A program made the translations under genes and the position numbers. 14,384 nt of DNA from Bacteroidales bacterium UBA3824 (GTDB lineage Bacteria > Bacteroidota > Bacteroidia > Bacteroidales > UBA3824). This document shows, piece by piece, positions 1-7,767 of this stretch. The notes under the pieces are model-generated. The model searched no databases. It was not told where the DNA came from and saw only the letters and a program-made list of their open reading frames with translations. The DNA lies in NCBI GenBank assembly GCA_002393195.1, contig DGIK01000227.1, positions 1,541 through 15,924 of the forward strand. The letters run 5' to 3'. Position 1 is the stretch's first letter. The number at the start of each line of letters is the position of its first letter.

Positions 1-643
1 AGTCATCCATGGGCCGGGTATAGAACGCATACTTTCCGTCCACAAACTCGGGATGCAGCACCACATTGCGCTGCTGTCCCGAATGTGATTTGAGGTCGTC
101 GAGGCGTTCCCAATTGACGAGGTCTTTGGTGCGGGCGATTCCGGCGTTGGCTGTTGCCATCATCGTGTCGCCTTCTGGCGCGGTGAGATCCTTGCGCTCG
201 GTACAAAATACCCCGTAAATCCAGCCGTCTTCGTGCGCGGTAAGGCGCATATCATAGACGTTGGTATCGGGATCCGATGTCTGTGGCAGTTGGATGGGCT
301 TGTCCCAAAACCGAAAATTGTCGATGCCGTTGGGACTTTCTGCAACGGCGAAGAATGATTTTCGGTCGGCACCTTCCACTCTCGCTACAACGATGTATTT
401 GCCGTTGTATTTGATTGCTCCGGCATTGAAGGCGGCATTTATCATAATGCGCTCCATCAGGAAGGGGTTGGTCTTCTCGTTGAAGTCGTACCGCCATTCC
501 AACGGTGTGTGCGCCGCCGTCAATACGGGGTATTTATATCGTGTATAAATACCATTTGAGAGTTCCTCCGGCTCGTTGGGACGAGTAAGGAGGGTGTCGT
601 GGGTTTGTTTGAGTTTTGTAAGTCTGTCAGTAAATGTAGTCAT
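1..643 (-). CDS. 4-O-beta-D-mannosyl-D-glucose phosphorylase, GH130 (partial, C-terminus beyond left edge)
   Basis: The frame is open from an ATG at 643-641 to the window edge and gives 214 residues of a protein usually near 390. The cytoplasmic enzyme phosphorolyses mannosyl-1,4-glucose to mannose 1-phosphate and glucose, the last step of a mannan pathway described in Bacteroides fragilis. Visible motifs are [19 protein letters not shown] (37-53), [22 protein letters not shown] (73-94, the sugar-binding strand with the family RVEGADR), [14 protein letters not shown] (97-110), [16 protein letters not shown] (126-141) and [19 protein letters not shown] near the edge. Asp131 in VYDMRLT matches, as I recall, the catalytic Asp131 of the B. 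fragilis enzyme. There is no signal peptide, which fits a cytosolic enzyme. It follows the GH26 mannanase gene on the same strand after 233 bases. Family assignment is firm; the precise substrate (mannosylglucose rather than mannobiose or longer) rests on remembered resemblance to the first subfamily and on the neighbour. Confidence 0.92.
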   Translation of the reverse strand, partial: MTTFTDRLTKLKQTHDTLLTRPNEPEELSNGIYTRYKYPVLTAAHTPLEWRYDFNEKTNPFLMERIMINAAFNAGAIKYNGKYIVVARVEGADRKSFFAVAESPNGIDNFRFWDKPIQLPQTSDPDTNVYDMRLTAHEDGWIYGVFCTERKDLTAPEGDTMMATANAGIARTKDLVNWERLDDLKSHSGQQRNVVLHPEFVDGKYAFYTRPMDD

Positions 644-717
644 CCTAAATTGTTTTTTAAATTATTCTCGATATATCTATTTAGTAATGTTTGGATATCT
701 TTGTGTCATCGGATTCG

Positions 718-749
718 CATTTGTTACCTAAAAGCAAATCATTTGTTAC
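718..749. repeat. Two 10-base direct repeats, 22 bases apart, in the mannanase-phosphorylase gap
   Basis: CATTTGTTAC occurs at 718-727 and again at 740-749 (GTAACAAATG on the transcribed minus strand). The 22-base period is about two helical turns, which suits two regulator subunits on one DNA face. Related pieces lie nearby: CAAATGTAAC at 774-783, and TTTTGTAACAT at 816-826. The repeats would lie in the leader of the phosphorylase gene if the candidate promoter at 774-781 is real. The repeat is seen directly; the regulatory role is inference. Confidence 0.45.
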
Positions 750-773
750 ATCGCGTTGCTAATTTATAAAAGA

Positions 774-781
774 CAAATGTA
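774..781 (-). promoter_or_regulatory. Candidate -7 box for the phosphorylase gene
   Basis: On the minus strand the bases read TACATTTG, a full match to the Bacteroidota -7 consensus TAnnTTTG, about 130 bases before the GH130 start codon. No clear TTTG -33 box lies 19-21 bases upstream, so the site is weak. It is the only TAnnTTTG match on this strand that I found in the gap, and readthrough from the mannanase is an alternative. Confidence 0.3.
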
Positions 782-876
782 ACTAATTGTACAATTTTGA
801 TACATTTTCTTTCAATTTTGTAACATAATTACTTTGCGTATTTTGACTCAAAATGTTGATTTCCAAACAGAAAAGA

Positions 877-2322
877 TTATTTGTTCAAATTTTCTACAAA
901 TATTACATCGTTGCAAGCCGCTGCATCCTGCCACCAATCGAGTTTTGCGTGGATAGAATTGTGGAGGTCGGTGAGGTTGTAAGTGTACCACGGCATGAAG
1001 TACGAATACTTGCCGCCAGCCTTGAAAATTTCGGAAATTTTGGCGATGCTGCCGTTTTCGCCCATAGCAATCATCTTGTTTGGCCAAAACTTCTGTATCG
1101 TCTCAAATTCCGTAACGCTTGCGGACGCCTTAGCCTTCTCATAATTGTCGCGGGCGATGATGTCAACGTACTTGTCGCCGGGATACCAATTGGAATCGTC
1201 CTTGCAATACCAATTTTCTGAGCCGTCGCTGCCTACGCCAATCTGCGTGGTCCACACCCAAATCAAATTGTCGAGGCCTTTCGCCTTGAAATAATCAAAC
1301 ATATAGACCCACAAATTTTTGTAAGCCTCTGCGCCGTCCTTGCCCCACCAAAACCAAGCGTCTTGGTCATTGCCGGTGATGGTAGCATTGCCGCTGCCCT
1401 CGTGGAACGGTCTCCAAACCACGGGAATGCCCTCTGCCTTGTATTTGAGCAATACTTCTGCCGCCTTGTCAAATGCAAATTTGATGAAATCGTTTTCCCA
1501 AGTGCCGTCTTTGACAGCGTTTTTGGCGGAGAAATACACTTGGGCGTTCCAAGATTTTTCGCTGTTGTTGACATCATTTTTGGCGGCGTAAGCCTCCTTA
1601 GACGGCACATTCAGGTGCCAACAAGCCGACACAATGCCGCCTTGCTCCCAAAGCGACTTGTAGTAGGTGATGTCTTGGTAGATGGAATTTTGCTCCCACG
1701 TGGAGCGGTCGGCGGTGAGGGTTACGAAACAGAAATCGAAGGTCTGCATCAACGGTGTCTTGCCAGTGGCGGCTTTCACGAGAGCAGCCTCGCTCTGCGG
1801 CATCGATACATTTGCCATCGTGCCGGAGATTATCTTCTTGCCGTAATTGTCAAAGAAGAATTTGTAGAGTTTTTGCACGGCGGGGTTTGCGGAGTTGATG
1901 GCAGATTCGGAGATTTTGCTATCAACCGTGTACGATGTGAAGGAGAATTGCACGGGCGCAGCGTAGCATTTGGTTTCTACGTCGGCGGCGTATATCGCAT
2001 TGTCCGATACGGAGATGGTGTAGGTGGTGTTTGCTTTGATGGCAACGTCAAAGAGCAACGTGTCGCCGGAGATTTTTACGTTGGCTTTTTCGCCGTTGAT
2101 TGTGATGTTGTTTTCAACGCTGAAATACTGCTTGACATTGCGGTCGTACAGCACATAGACCTTGGAGTCCTGCGCCACGTCCGTCGCGCCGTCGGCTGGG
2201 AACACCGCCTTTACTTTGGGCGCAAGCAATTCAGGATCATTGTTGTCGCCGTCGTCGTCGCCGCAGGACGACAGCATCGCCAATGCGGCAAACATTGTGG
2301 AAATCAATAAATTAGTTCTCAT
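877..2322 (-). CDS. Beta-mannanase lipoprotein, glycoside hydrolase family 26
   Basis: A 481-residue endo-beta-1,4-mannanase that likely cuts mannan at the cell surface or in the periplasm. Residues 1-20 are a lipoprotein signal ending LSSC; Cys20 is followed by GDDDGDNND, an acidic stretch like the Bacteroidota lipoprotein export signal, so surface exposure is likely. Residues about 35-130 form an Ig-like domain of the SbsA/Big_5 type (VFPADGATDVAQDSKVYVLY). The GH26 barrel runs from about 145 to the end: NYGKKIISGTMA (159-170), ACWHLNVP (233-240), VVWRPFHEGSGN (301-312) with Glu308 as expected acid/base, and MGENG (420-424) with Glu422 as expected nucleophile. Both catalytic residues are intact. 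The start ATG at 2322-2320 sits at a proper signal peptide and about 35 bases downstream of a good promoter. The next gene on the strand is the GH130 phosphorylase, the arrangement known for B. fragilis ManA. Family is firm; mannanase activity is very likely from context. Confidence 0.93.
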   Translation of the reverse strand: MRTNLLISTMFAALAMLSSCGDDDGDNNDPELLAPKVKAVFPADGATDVAQDSKVYVLYDRNVKQYFSVENNITINGEKANVKISGDTLLFDVAIKANTTYTISVSDNAIYAADVETKCYAAPVQFSFTSYTVDSKISESAINSANPAVQKLYKFFFDNYGKKIISGTMANVSMPQSEAALVKAATGKTPLMQTFDFCFVTLTADRSTWEQNSIYQDITYYKSLWEQGGIVSACWHLNVPSKEAYAAKNDVNNSEKSWNAQVYFSAKNAVKDGTWENDFIKFAFDKAAEVLLKYKAEGIPVVWRPFHEGSGNATITGNDQDAWFWWGKDGAEAYKNLWVYMFDYFKAKGLDNLIWVWTTQIGVGSDGSENWYCKDDSNWYPGDKYVDIIARDNYEKAKASASVTEFETIQKFWPNKMIAMGENGSIAKISEIFKAGGKYSYFMPWYTYNLTDLHNSIHAKLDWWQDAAACNDVIFVENLNK

Positions 2323-2363
2323 ATTGTTGTAATTTTAGTAAAAATGGATATAAATCGTTAACG

Positions 2364-2395
2364 CAAAGTTAACAATAATAAATAGTATGAGCAAA
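2364..2395 (-). promoter_or_regulatory. Bacteroidota-type promoter of the mannanase gene
   Basis: On the minus strand TTTG (2395-2392) is followed by 20 bases and then TAACTTTG (2371-2364), a full match to the -33 TTTG / -7 TAnnTTTG pattern with ideal spacing. Transcription would start near 2357, giving a leader of about 35 bases before the ATG at 2322. The site lies inside the 79-base gap after the sensor phosphatase, so the mannanase has its own promoter. Confidence 0.75.
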
Positions 2396-2401
2396 TATTT
2401 T

Positions 2402-4324
2402 TTACTCCACTTCAAATCCCAACAGCGATATGTCGTCGGTCTGTGGCAAACTGCCCTTCCAGCCAAAGATGAGGTCTTCGATGGCTTTTTTCTGCTCGGC
2501 GAAGGGCATCGGTGAAAATTCGAGCAACTTGGCGCGGAAGTTTTGAATCATTAGACGGCGTTTTTGCTCGCCGCCGGTCTGGTCGCTGCATCCGTCGGAG
2601 AATAGGTAAACCTTGTCACCGGGTTGAAAATTGATGTTTACAGGCGTGAATTTGCCTTCCTTCCTGAAATGTCCGATTGGGATGTTGTCGCCCTTGATTG
2701 TAAATACTTCGCCGTCCCTAATCATCACCATCGGACGGTGTGCGCCGGAGAAATATCCGTTTCTCGACACCTTATTATATATCAACAACGCCACGTCCAT
2801 ACCGTCGGTGCGCTGCTCGCCTTCTTGGTCGAGACCGAGGGCAGACGAAACCTTGTCTTTAAGGTGCGAGAGGATTTCGTCGGGCATCAGTTCGTGTTCG
2901 CCGTATTGCAGGAGCAATTGCGTCAAAAACGAAATGCCCATACTTGCCAACATTGCGCCCGGCACGCCGTGTCCTGTGCAGTCGCCGAGGCAGGCAATGA
3001 TTGTGTCGCCAATCTTGCGAGTGAAATAGAAGTCGCCGCTTACGATGTGTTTGGGATAATAGACAATGCAAAAATCCTTGAACATATCCGGCTCAGGCTC
3101 AACGGCTTGCAACATTGCGCTTTGGAGACGGCTTGCGTATGTGATGCCCGAGGTGAGTTGGTCGTGGGCTTCCTGAACTTCCTTCTTCTGTGCGGCGAGG
3201 TCTTCATTGATGGCTGAGAGTTCCTCGTTGAGCATGAGGACGTTTTCATGTTGTGCGGAGATTTCCTCTTTTTGTTGTTGGAGCGCTTCGTTCTGCACCA
3301 TAACTTCCTCGCGGCTCTGGTGCAATTCTGTGTTGAGGGTTACAAGGCTGTCTTTCTGTATGAAAAATTCCTCCATCATCTCCGAAATCACACCAAACTC
3401 GTTGGTTTCCTTTTTGAGCGGGAGTATCTTGTCGGTCTTGCCGGTGTCAAAACTTTCGGCGATATTTTTGAGCGGACGGGTGATTTTCACCGTCGAGTAG
3501 CGCATTATCGCAATCGTTATCAATAGGCACATAAACGCTACGAGCAAGAATATCGGCACAAAACGCTTGAACATTCCCACCAACGAATTTTTGAATACGA
3601 AATACATATAGGCAATCGTCTCATCGTTGTAATCCTTCATATCTTTGATAATCAGGTAATTGGGAAATGCAAATTCTTCGGTGTTCTTGATTTCGCTTTG
3701 GGTGAATACAAGCCCTGTTTCGGCGTTGCCAATGGCATTTTGGTATTCGGAAAGGAGTTCGTAGGAAATCTTCTTGACCATAAAGAGGTAGCCTTTTGCT
3801 TTTTCCTGACGGGTAATCATATCCGACGCGCTCACGATAGCCGCGCCGTGGTATTCGTAGAGCACGTTGCCGATGCGGTGATAAAAATCTATGAAATGCT
3901 TGTCGCCCATCAACTCAACCACCGACTTGCCCCCAAAATCATAAAACTCGATGTCTGGGCTGTCCTCCGCCTTGCGCTGATATGCTACCGCGCCCGTGGT
4001 GTCAAATACGCAAACGCAGGTCGTATTGTAATTTTCAAGCATGTAGCCGATGTTATTGAGGAGCCATTCTTCGTTTGTGCCGTTGATAAAACTCGCTATG
4101 AACTCGTCCCAAGCCGAATTGTCGCGGACGATGTTGGAATATTGCTTGGAATATACATCCAAAATCCTATTGGCAAGGATTGTGCGGTCTCCCTGTGCGA
4201 GTTGCTCGATAGCGTGCTGTTGCCTTAGTTGCATTATGTAATAAAAAACAAGGCACGACACCATCACAGCCACCCCTATCACGGAGACTTTCATTAAACC
4301 CGATTTGACTGATGTGTTTTTCAT
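2402..4324 (-). CDS. Membrane sensor PP2C/SpoIIE-type serine phosphatase (CHASE4-HAMP-RsbU-like)
   Basis: A 640-residue signalling protein. Segments in order: short cytoplasmic start, membrane helix about 12-32, extracytoplasmic sensor about 35-253, second membrane helix about 254-275, HAMP linker about 276-328, Gln/Glu-rich coiled coil about 330-392, and a SpoIIE/RsbU phosphatase domain about 395-640. The sensor resembles CHASE4: DNSAWDEFIASFING (68-82), then LLNNIGYMLENYNTTCVCVFD (88-108). The phosphatase metal-binding aspartates appear intact: SGDFYF (Asp431), GDCTGHGVPGA (Asp448), LFSDGCSD (Asp577) and TDDISLLGF (Asp630/631). Such proteins usually dephosphorylate a STAS-domain anti-anti-sigma factor or a similar target; no STAS protein, anti-sigma kinase or sigma factor lies in the window. 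It sits between the mannan genes and the divergent susC, which may suggest an envelope or nutrient cue, but this is a guess. The start at 4324 places Lys residues just before the first helix. Confidence 0.9.
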   Translation of the reverse strand: MKNTSVKSGLMKVSVIGVAVMVSCLVFYYIMQLRQQHAIEQLAQGDRTILANRILDVYSKQYSNIVRDNSAWDEFIASFINGTNEEWLLNNIGYMLENYNTTCVCVFDTTGAVAYQRKAEDSPDIEFYDFGGKSVVELMGDKHFIDFYHRIGNVLYEYHGAAIVSASDMITRQEKAKGYLFMVKKISYELLSEYQNAIGNAETGLVFTQSEIKNTEEFAFPNYLIIKDMKDYNDETIAYMYFVFKNSLVGMFKRFVPIFLLVAFMCLLITIAIMRYSTVKITRPLKNIAESFDTGKTDKILPLKKETNEFGVISEMMEEFFIQKDSLVTLNTELHQSREEVMVQNEALQQQKEEISAQHENVLMLNEELSAINEDLAAQKKEVQEAHDQLTSGITYASRLQSAMLQAVEPEPDMFKDFCIVYYPKHIVSGDFYFTRKIGDTIIACLGDCTGHGVPGAMLASMGISFLTQLLLQYGEHELMPDEILSHLKDKVSSALGLDQEGEQRTDGMDVALLIYNKVSRNGYFSGAHRPMVMIRDGEVFTIKGDNIPIGHFRKEGKFTPVNINFQPGDKVYLFSDGCSDQTGGEQKRRLMIQNFRAKLLEFSPMPFAEQKKAIEDLIFGWKGSLPQTDDISLLGFEVE

Positions 4325-4366
4325 AGCAATTAATGTCGCTCAAATTTGATACCATTTTAAACGGCT

Positions 4367-4374
4367 CAAAAATA
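4367..4374 (-). promoter_or_regulatory. Candidate -7 box for the sensor phosphatase gene
   Basis: The minus strand reads TATTTTTG, matching TAnnTTTG, about 43 bases before the ATG at 4324. The spacing to the start is close to that of the mannanase promoter. A clear TTTG -33 box at 19-21 bases upstream is missing, and the region is AT-rich enough to give chance matches. Confidence 0.35.
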
Positions 4375-4495
4375 AAAATTTTTCAAATACATTACACCTT
4401 ATTTTATATATTTTTTTTCGGGTCTCACAAAGTTTAGTAAATTGCTTATTTTTTCACTTTTTTTGCACTTTAATACAGAATTAACATTTTTTGTG

Positions 4496-4503
4496 TATCT
4501 TTG
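4496..4503 (+). promoter_or_regulatory. Candidate -7 box of the susC-susD operon
   Basis: TATCTTTG fits TAnnTTTG and is followed by CG, a context common at Bacteroidota promoters. It lies 53 bases before the susC ATG, so the leader would be about 45-50 bases. The -33 element is imperfect: TTTA at 4469-4472 is 23 bases away and TTTG at 4462-4465 is 30 bases away, so activation by a regulator may be needed. Confidence 0.55.
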
Positions 4504-4556
4504 CGCAAAATTTATAAAAAACAGAATCGCATATTATAAATTCATTCTATCAAGTT

Positions 4557-7500
4557 ATGAACAGAAAATTAATAATGTTTCTTCTGTTGTTGTTCATCGG
4601 CATAGGCAACGCCTTGGCACAGAGGACGATAACAGGCAAAGTGACAGGAAGCGACGGCGAGCCGGTTCTTGGCGCAACCATCGCAATCAAGGGCACTACG
4701 ATAGGCACTATTTCTGGCCTTGACGGCTCGTACAATCTCCACATTCCGGCGGGCAGCAATGCTGATACCATCGTGTTCTCTTACATCGGTAAACTCACTG
4801 TAATGGAACCCATCAACGGCCGCACCTCCATCAGCCCCGTGATGGAAGACGACGATGTGAACGTTGAGGAAGTCGTTGTGACGGCTCTCGGCATCTCGCG
4901 CGAGAAAAAAGCACTCGGCTATGCCGTTACAGATGTGGACGGCGACGACATCAGCAAGTCGCGCGGCGGTCTCAACAACCCAGTCAACGCATTGCAGGGC
5001 AAGGTTGCTGGCTTGCAGATTACTTCGGGCGCAGGCTCTATGGGTGGCTCCTCCAAGGTAATCATCCGTGGCAACAACTCCCTTAGCGGCAGCAACCAAC
5101 CGCTGTTTGTAGTAGACGGAGTTCCGATTGAAGGCAAGGACTTCAATGACTCGGAGACGGCACGTGGTGGTGGTGGCTACGACTACGGCAACCTCATTCA
5201 AGACATCAACCCGGACGACATAGAGAACATTTCGGTGCTCAAAGGAGCGAGTGCTTCGGCTCTCTATGGCAGCCGTGCTGCCAACGGTGTTGTGATGATT
5301 ACAACAAAGAAAGGTTCTAAAAGCCAAGGACTTAACGTTGAATTAACGTCAACGCTCGGTTTTGAGGTGGTAAGCAAACTGCCCAAATTGCAGAGCGAAT
5401 ACGGCGGCGGCTACGGATATGAAAGTCTTGATGGTTACGACGATTTTGAGACCGTAGAAATCAATGGCAAAGAATACACCGCTGTCGATTATGGTATGGA
5501 CGAAAGCTGGGGCCCAAAATTTGACGGTCGTGAAGTTCTTTCGTGGTACGACCTTGCTAAATGGGAGGCCAACGGTATGAAGGGCGATCCTACTACGTCG
5601 AAGTGGGAGGCTGCAAACTCTGACATTCGCGACTTCTTCAAAGTGGGCATTTCGCAGACCACCAACATCGCTATTTCGCAGTCGGTGGACAACAGTTCGT
5701 TCCGCATTAGTTATACCAACGGCACGTTGACTGGTTACATTCCCAATTCATCGCAGGTGAAAAACACCCTCAACGTCAATGGTAATCTTGCCAGCAAAAA
5801 CAAAAAACTCAATGTATTCACCAGTGTAAGTTACTTCAACAACCGCACAAAGGGTCGTCAGGAGATTGGCTACGGCGACAACAACTTCATGGTGAAGTTC
5901 ACGCAGTGGGGGCAGCGTCAGCTCAATATCAACGAACTCGAAGATTTGTATGTAATGCCCGACGGCACGCAGGGCACTTGGAACCGCAATGCTTGGGATG
6001 ACCCGACACCGGCTTTCCACAATAACATTTATTGGAGTCGCTATAAATGTTATGAGAACGACGAGCGTAACCGTGTATATGGCAATGTCGGCGCAAGTTA
6101 CCAGATTCTGCCCTTCCTCAAAGTACAGTACAAGGCTAATCTCGACTACTTCTCCGACAAACGTTACGAGCGCAACGCTGTCGGTTCGCATGAACAGTCC
6201 AAATATATGGAAATCAACCGTTCGCAGTACGAAATCAACCACGAGTTCTTGCTCACCTACAATCAAAACTTCGGCGACTTCGGTGTGTCAGCATTCGTAG
6301 GCGGCAACATTATGAAAAAACGCTACGAATACGTCTACGGCGAAACCGTAGGCGGACTTGCAATTCCTGAATTCTACAACCTCGCCAACTCTATGACCGC
6401 TGCCGACGCATACAATCTTAGGCGTGAAAAGGGCATCAACTCGCTCTTTGGCGACGCAACATTCAGTTGGAGAAACATGGTCTATCTCGAAGCCACTGTG
6501 CGCGGCGACAAGTCGTCAACACTTCCCACAGGCAACAACGTGTACGTCTATCCCTCGGTAACGGCAAGTTTCTTGTTCTCCGAACTCACCCAGGACAAGG
6601 CTCCGTGGCTCACATACGGCAAACTCCGCGTCAACTACGCTATGGTGGGCAACGACACCGACGAGTACAGCGTATATAATACATACGGCGCATACACAAA
6701 CATCGATACCAAAACGCCAGGCTACCGTCTTGCTACCACGCTTAACAATAGCGACCTCAAACCCGAATCCACCAAATCCATCGAGACGGGCATCGAACTT
6801 TCGATGTTCAACAACCGCCTCGGCCTCGACTTCACATATTACAAGACCAACACAAAGAACGAAATCCTGCCCCTCAGCGTTTCGGGTGCAACGGGATACT
6901 ACTACAAAATGATTAACTCCGGCGAAATCGAGAACAAGGGCATCGAACTTGCGCTCCACGGCACTCCCGTCAAGTTTAAAGACTTCACTTGGAACACAAG
7001 CATCACCCTCGCCTCCAACAAAAACGAAGTCAAGAGCCTCATCGACGGCGTTGACTACTACCAGATAGAAGCCGCTCCGTTCCTTGTGGAAGTAGGCGCG
7101 TATGTAGGCAAGGGCTACGGAGTCATTATGGGCACCAACTATGTCTATGACGACAAGGGCAACAGATTAGTGGATGGAAATGGCCTATACATCGGCACAG
7201 ACGAAAACGAAGTAATCGGCAACATCTTCCCCGACTTCACCGGCGGTTGGTCAAACACGTTCACATACAAGAACTTCGACCTCAACGTATTGCTCGACTT
7301 CTCCAAAGGTGGAGAATATTTCAGCACGACGACGCTTTGGGGCAATTACTGCGGTATGTTTGAAGAAACCGCCGCCAACAATGTCCGCGAGACCGGCATC
7401 GTTTCGGAGGGCGTTTTGGAGGACGGAACGGTCAACACAACGCCTGTTGCCGCCCGCGACTTCTATGAAAACTATTACGCTGGTCCAGCAGTGCAGAGCG

Positions 7501-7748
7501 TTCTCAAAAGCGACTACGTGAAACTTCGTGAAGTCAACTTGGGCTACACCTTCGGCTTTAAGCCCAACTTCTTAATCAAATCGCTCCGTCTCTCCGCATA
7601 CGGACGTAACCTCGCCGTTTGGGGTCCGGACGTTAAGCACTTCGACCCCGAAATGATAGTTACCAACTCCGGCAACATTCAGGGCATCGAAGGCGGCGCA
7701 ACGCCAATGGTTACAACCTTTGGTTTTACCGTCAATGTCAAATTCTAA
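4557..7748 (+). CDS. SusC/RagA-family TonB-dependent outer-membrane transporter
   Basis: A 1063-residue outer-membrane channel that imports a ligand captured by its SusD partner, powered by TonB. Residues 1-22 are a signal peptide ending NALAQ. Residues about 23-98 are the carboxypeptidase-D-like N-terminal extension typical of SusC (ITGKVTGSDGEPVLGATIAIKG). A TonB-box-like stretch, VEEVVVTALGISREKKALGY, follows at 103-122. The plug runs about 123-255, with LQGKVAGLQI, VIIRGNNSL, PLFVVDGVPI and the strong SusC signature LKGASASALYGSRAANGVVMI (228-248). The rest is a beta barrel ending in FTVNVKF, with the terminal Phe expected for outer-membrane insertion. Length is normal and the frame is intact. 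The susD gene begins 19 bases downstream. No STN domain or extracytoplasmic-sigma anti-sigma partner is seen, so regulation must come from elsewhere. The substrate cannot be read from the sequence; a manno-oligosaccharide is possible because the mannan genes lie divergently nearby. Confidence 0.95.
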   Translation: MNRKLIMFLLLLFIGIGNALAQRTITGKVTGSDGEPVLGATIAIKGTTIGTISGLDGSYNLHIPAGSNADTIVFSYIGKLTVMEPINGRTSISPVMEDDDVNVEEVVVTALGISREKKALGYAVTDVDGDDISKSRGGLNNPVNALQGKVAGLQITSGAGSMGGSSKVIIRGNNSLSGSNQPLFVVDGVPIEGKDFNDSETARGGGGYDYGNLIQDINPDDIENISVLKGASASALYGSRAANGVVMITTKKGSKSQGLNVELTSTLGFEVVSKLPKLQSEYGGGYGYESLDGYDDFETVEINGKEYTAVDYGMDESWGPKFDGREVLSWYDLAKWEANGMKGDPTTSKWEAANSDIRDFFKVGISQTTNIAISQSVDNSSFRISYTNGTLTGYIPNSSQVKNTLNVNGNLASKNKKLNVFTSVSYFNNRTKGRQEIGYGDNNFMVKFTQWGQRQLNINELEDLYVMPDGTQGTWNRNAWDDPTPAFHNNIYWSRYKCYENDERNRVYGNVGASYQILPFLKVQYKANLDYFSDKRYERNAVGSHEQSKYMEINRSQYEINHEFLLTYNQNFGDFGVSAFVGGNIMKKRYEYVYGETVGGLAIPEFYNLANSMTAADAYNLRREKGINSLFGDATFSWRNMVYLEATVRGDKSSTLPTGNNVYVYPSVTASFLFSELTQDKAPWLTYGKLRVNYAMVGNDTDEYSVYNTYGAYTNIDTKTPGYRLATTLNNSDLKPESTKSIETGIELSMFNNRLGLDFTYYKTNTKNEILPLSVSGATGYYYKMINSGEIENKGIELALHGTPVKFKDFTWNTSITLASNKNEVKSLIDGVDYYQIEAAPFLVEVGAYVGKGYGVIMGTNYVYDDKGNRLVDGNGLYIGTDENEVIGNIFPDFTGGWSNTFTYKNFDLNVLLDFSKGGEYFSTTTLWGNYCGMFEETAANNVRETGIVSEGVLEDGTVNTTPVAARDFYENYYAGPAVQSVLKSDYVKLREVNLGYTFGFKPNFLIKSLRLSAYGRNLAVWGPDVKHFDPEMIVTNSGNIQGIEGGATPMVTTFGFTVNVKF

Positions 7749-7750
7749 CA

Positions 7751-7760
7751 AAAGGAGGAA
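7751..7760 (+). promoter_or_regulatory. Strong ribosome binding site of the susD-like gene
   Basis: AAAGGAGGAA, with GGAGG at 7754-7758, lies nine bases before the ATG at 7768. This is unusually Shine-Dalgarno-like for a Bacteroidota gene and fixes the start at 7768. An in-frame ATG at 7720 inside susC would add 16 hydrophilic residues ahead of the lipoprotein signal and is not credible. Confidence 0.75.
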
Positions 7761-7767
7761 AAACAAT

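Noticed and set aside
696..703. TATCTTTG on the plus strand, a full -7 match
   Set aside because: No plus-strand gene follows; downstream genes are on the minus strand, so it is probably chance.
853..1221. Plus-strand open frame with a near-promoter (TTACTTTG at 829-836) just upstream, possibly an antisense gene at the mannanase 3' end
   Set aside because: The -7 box has a mismatch, no -33 box is seen, and the protein is a shadow of GH26 codons.
1363..2310. A 315-codon open frame on the plus strand, antisense to the mannanase
   Set aside because: It lies wholly within the GH26 gene, whose product has clear domains and catalytic residues; the antisense product is rich in Val/Gly/Phe repeats without family features.
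4569..5327. A 252-codon minus-strand open frame within susC
   Set aside because: Overlaps the signal peptide, carboxypeptidase-D-like and plug domains of SusC entirely; product resembles no family.
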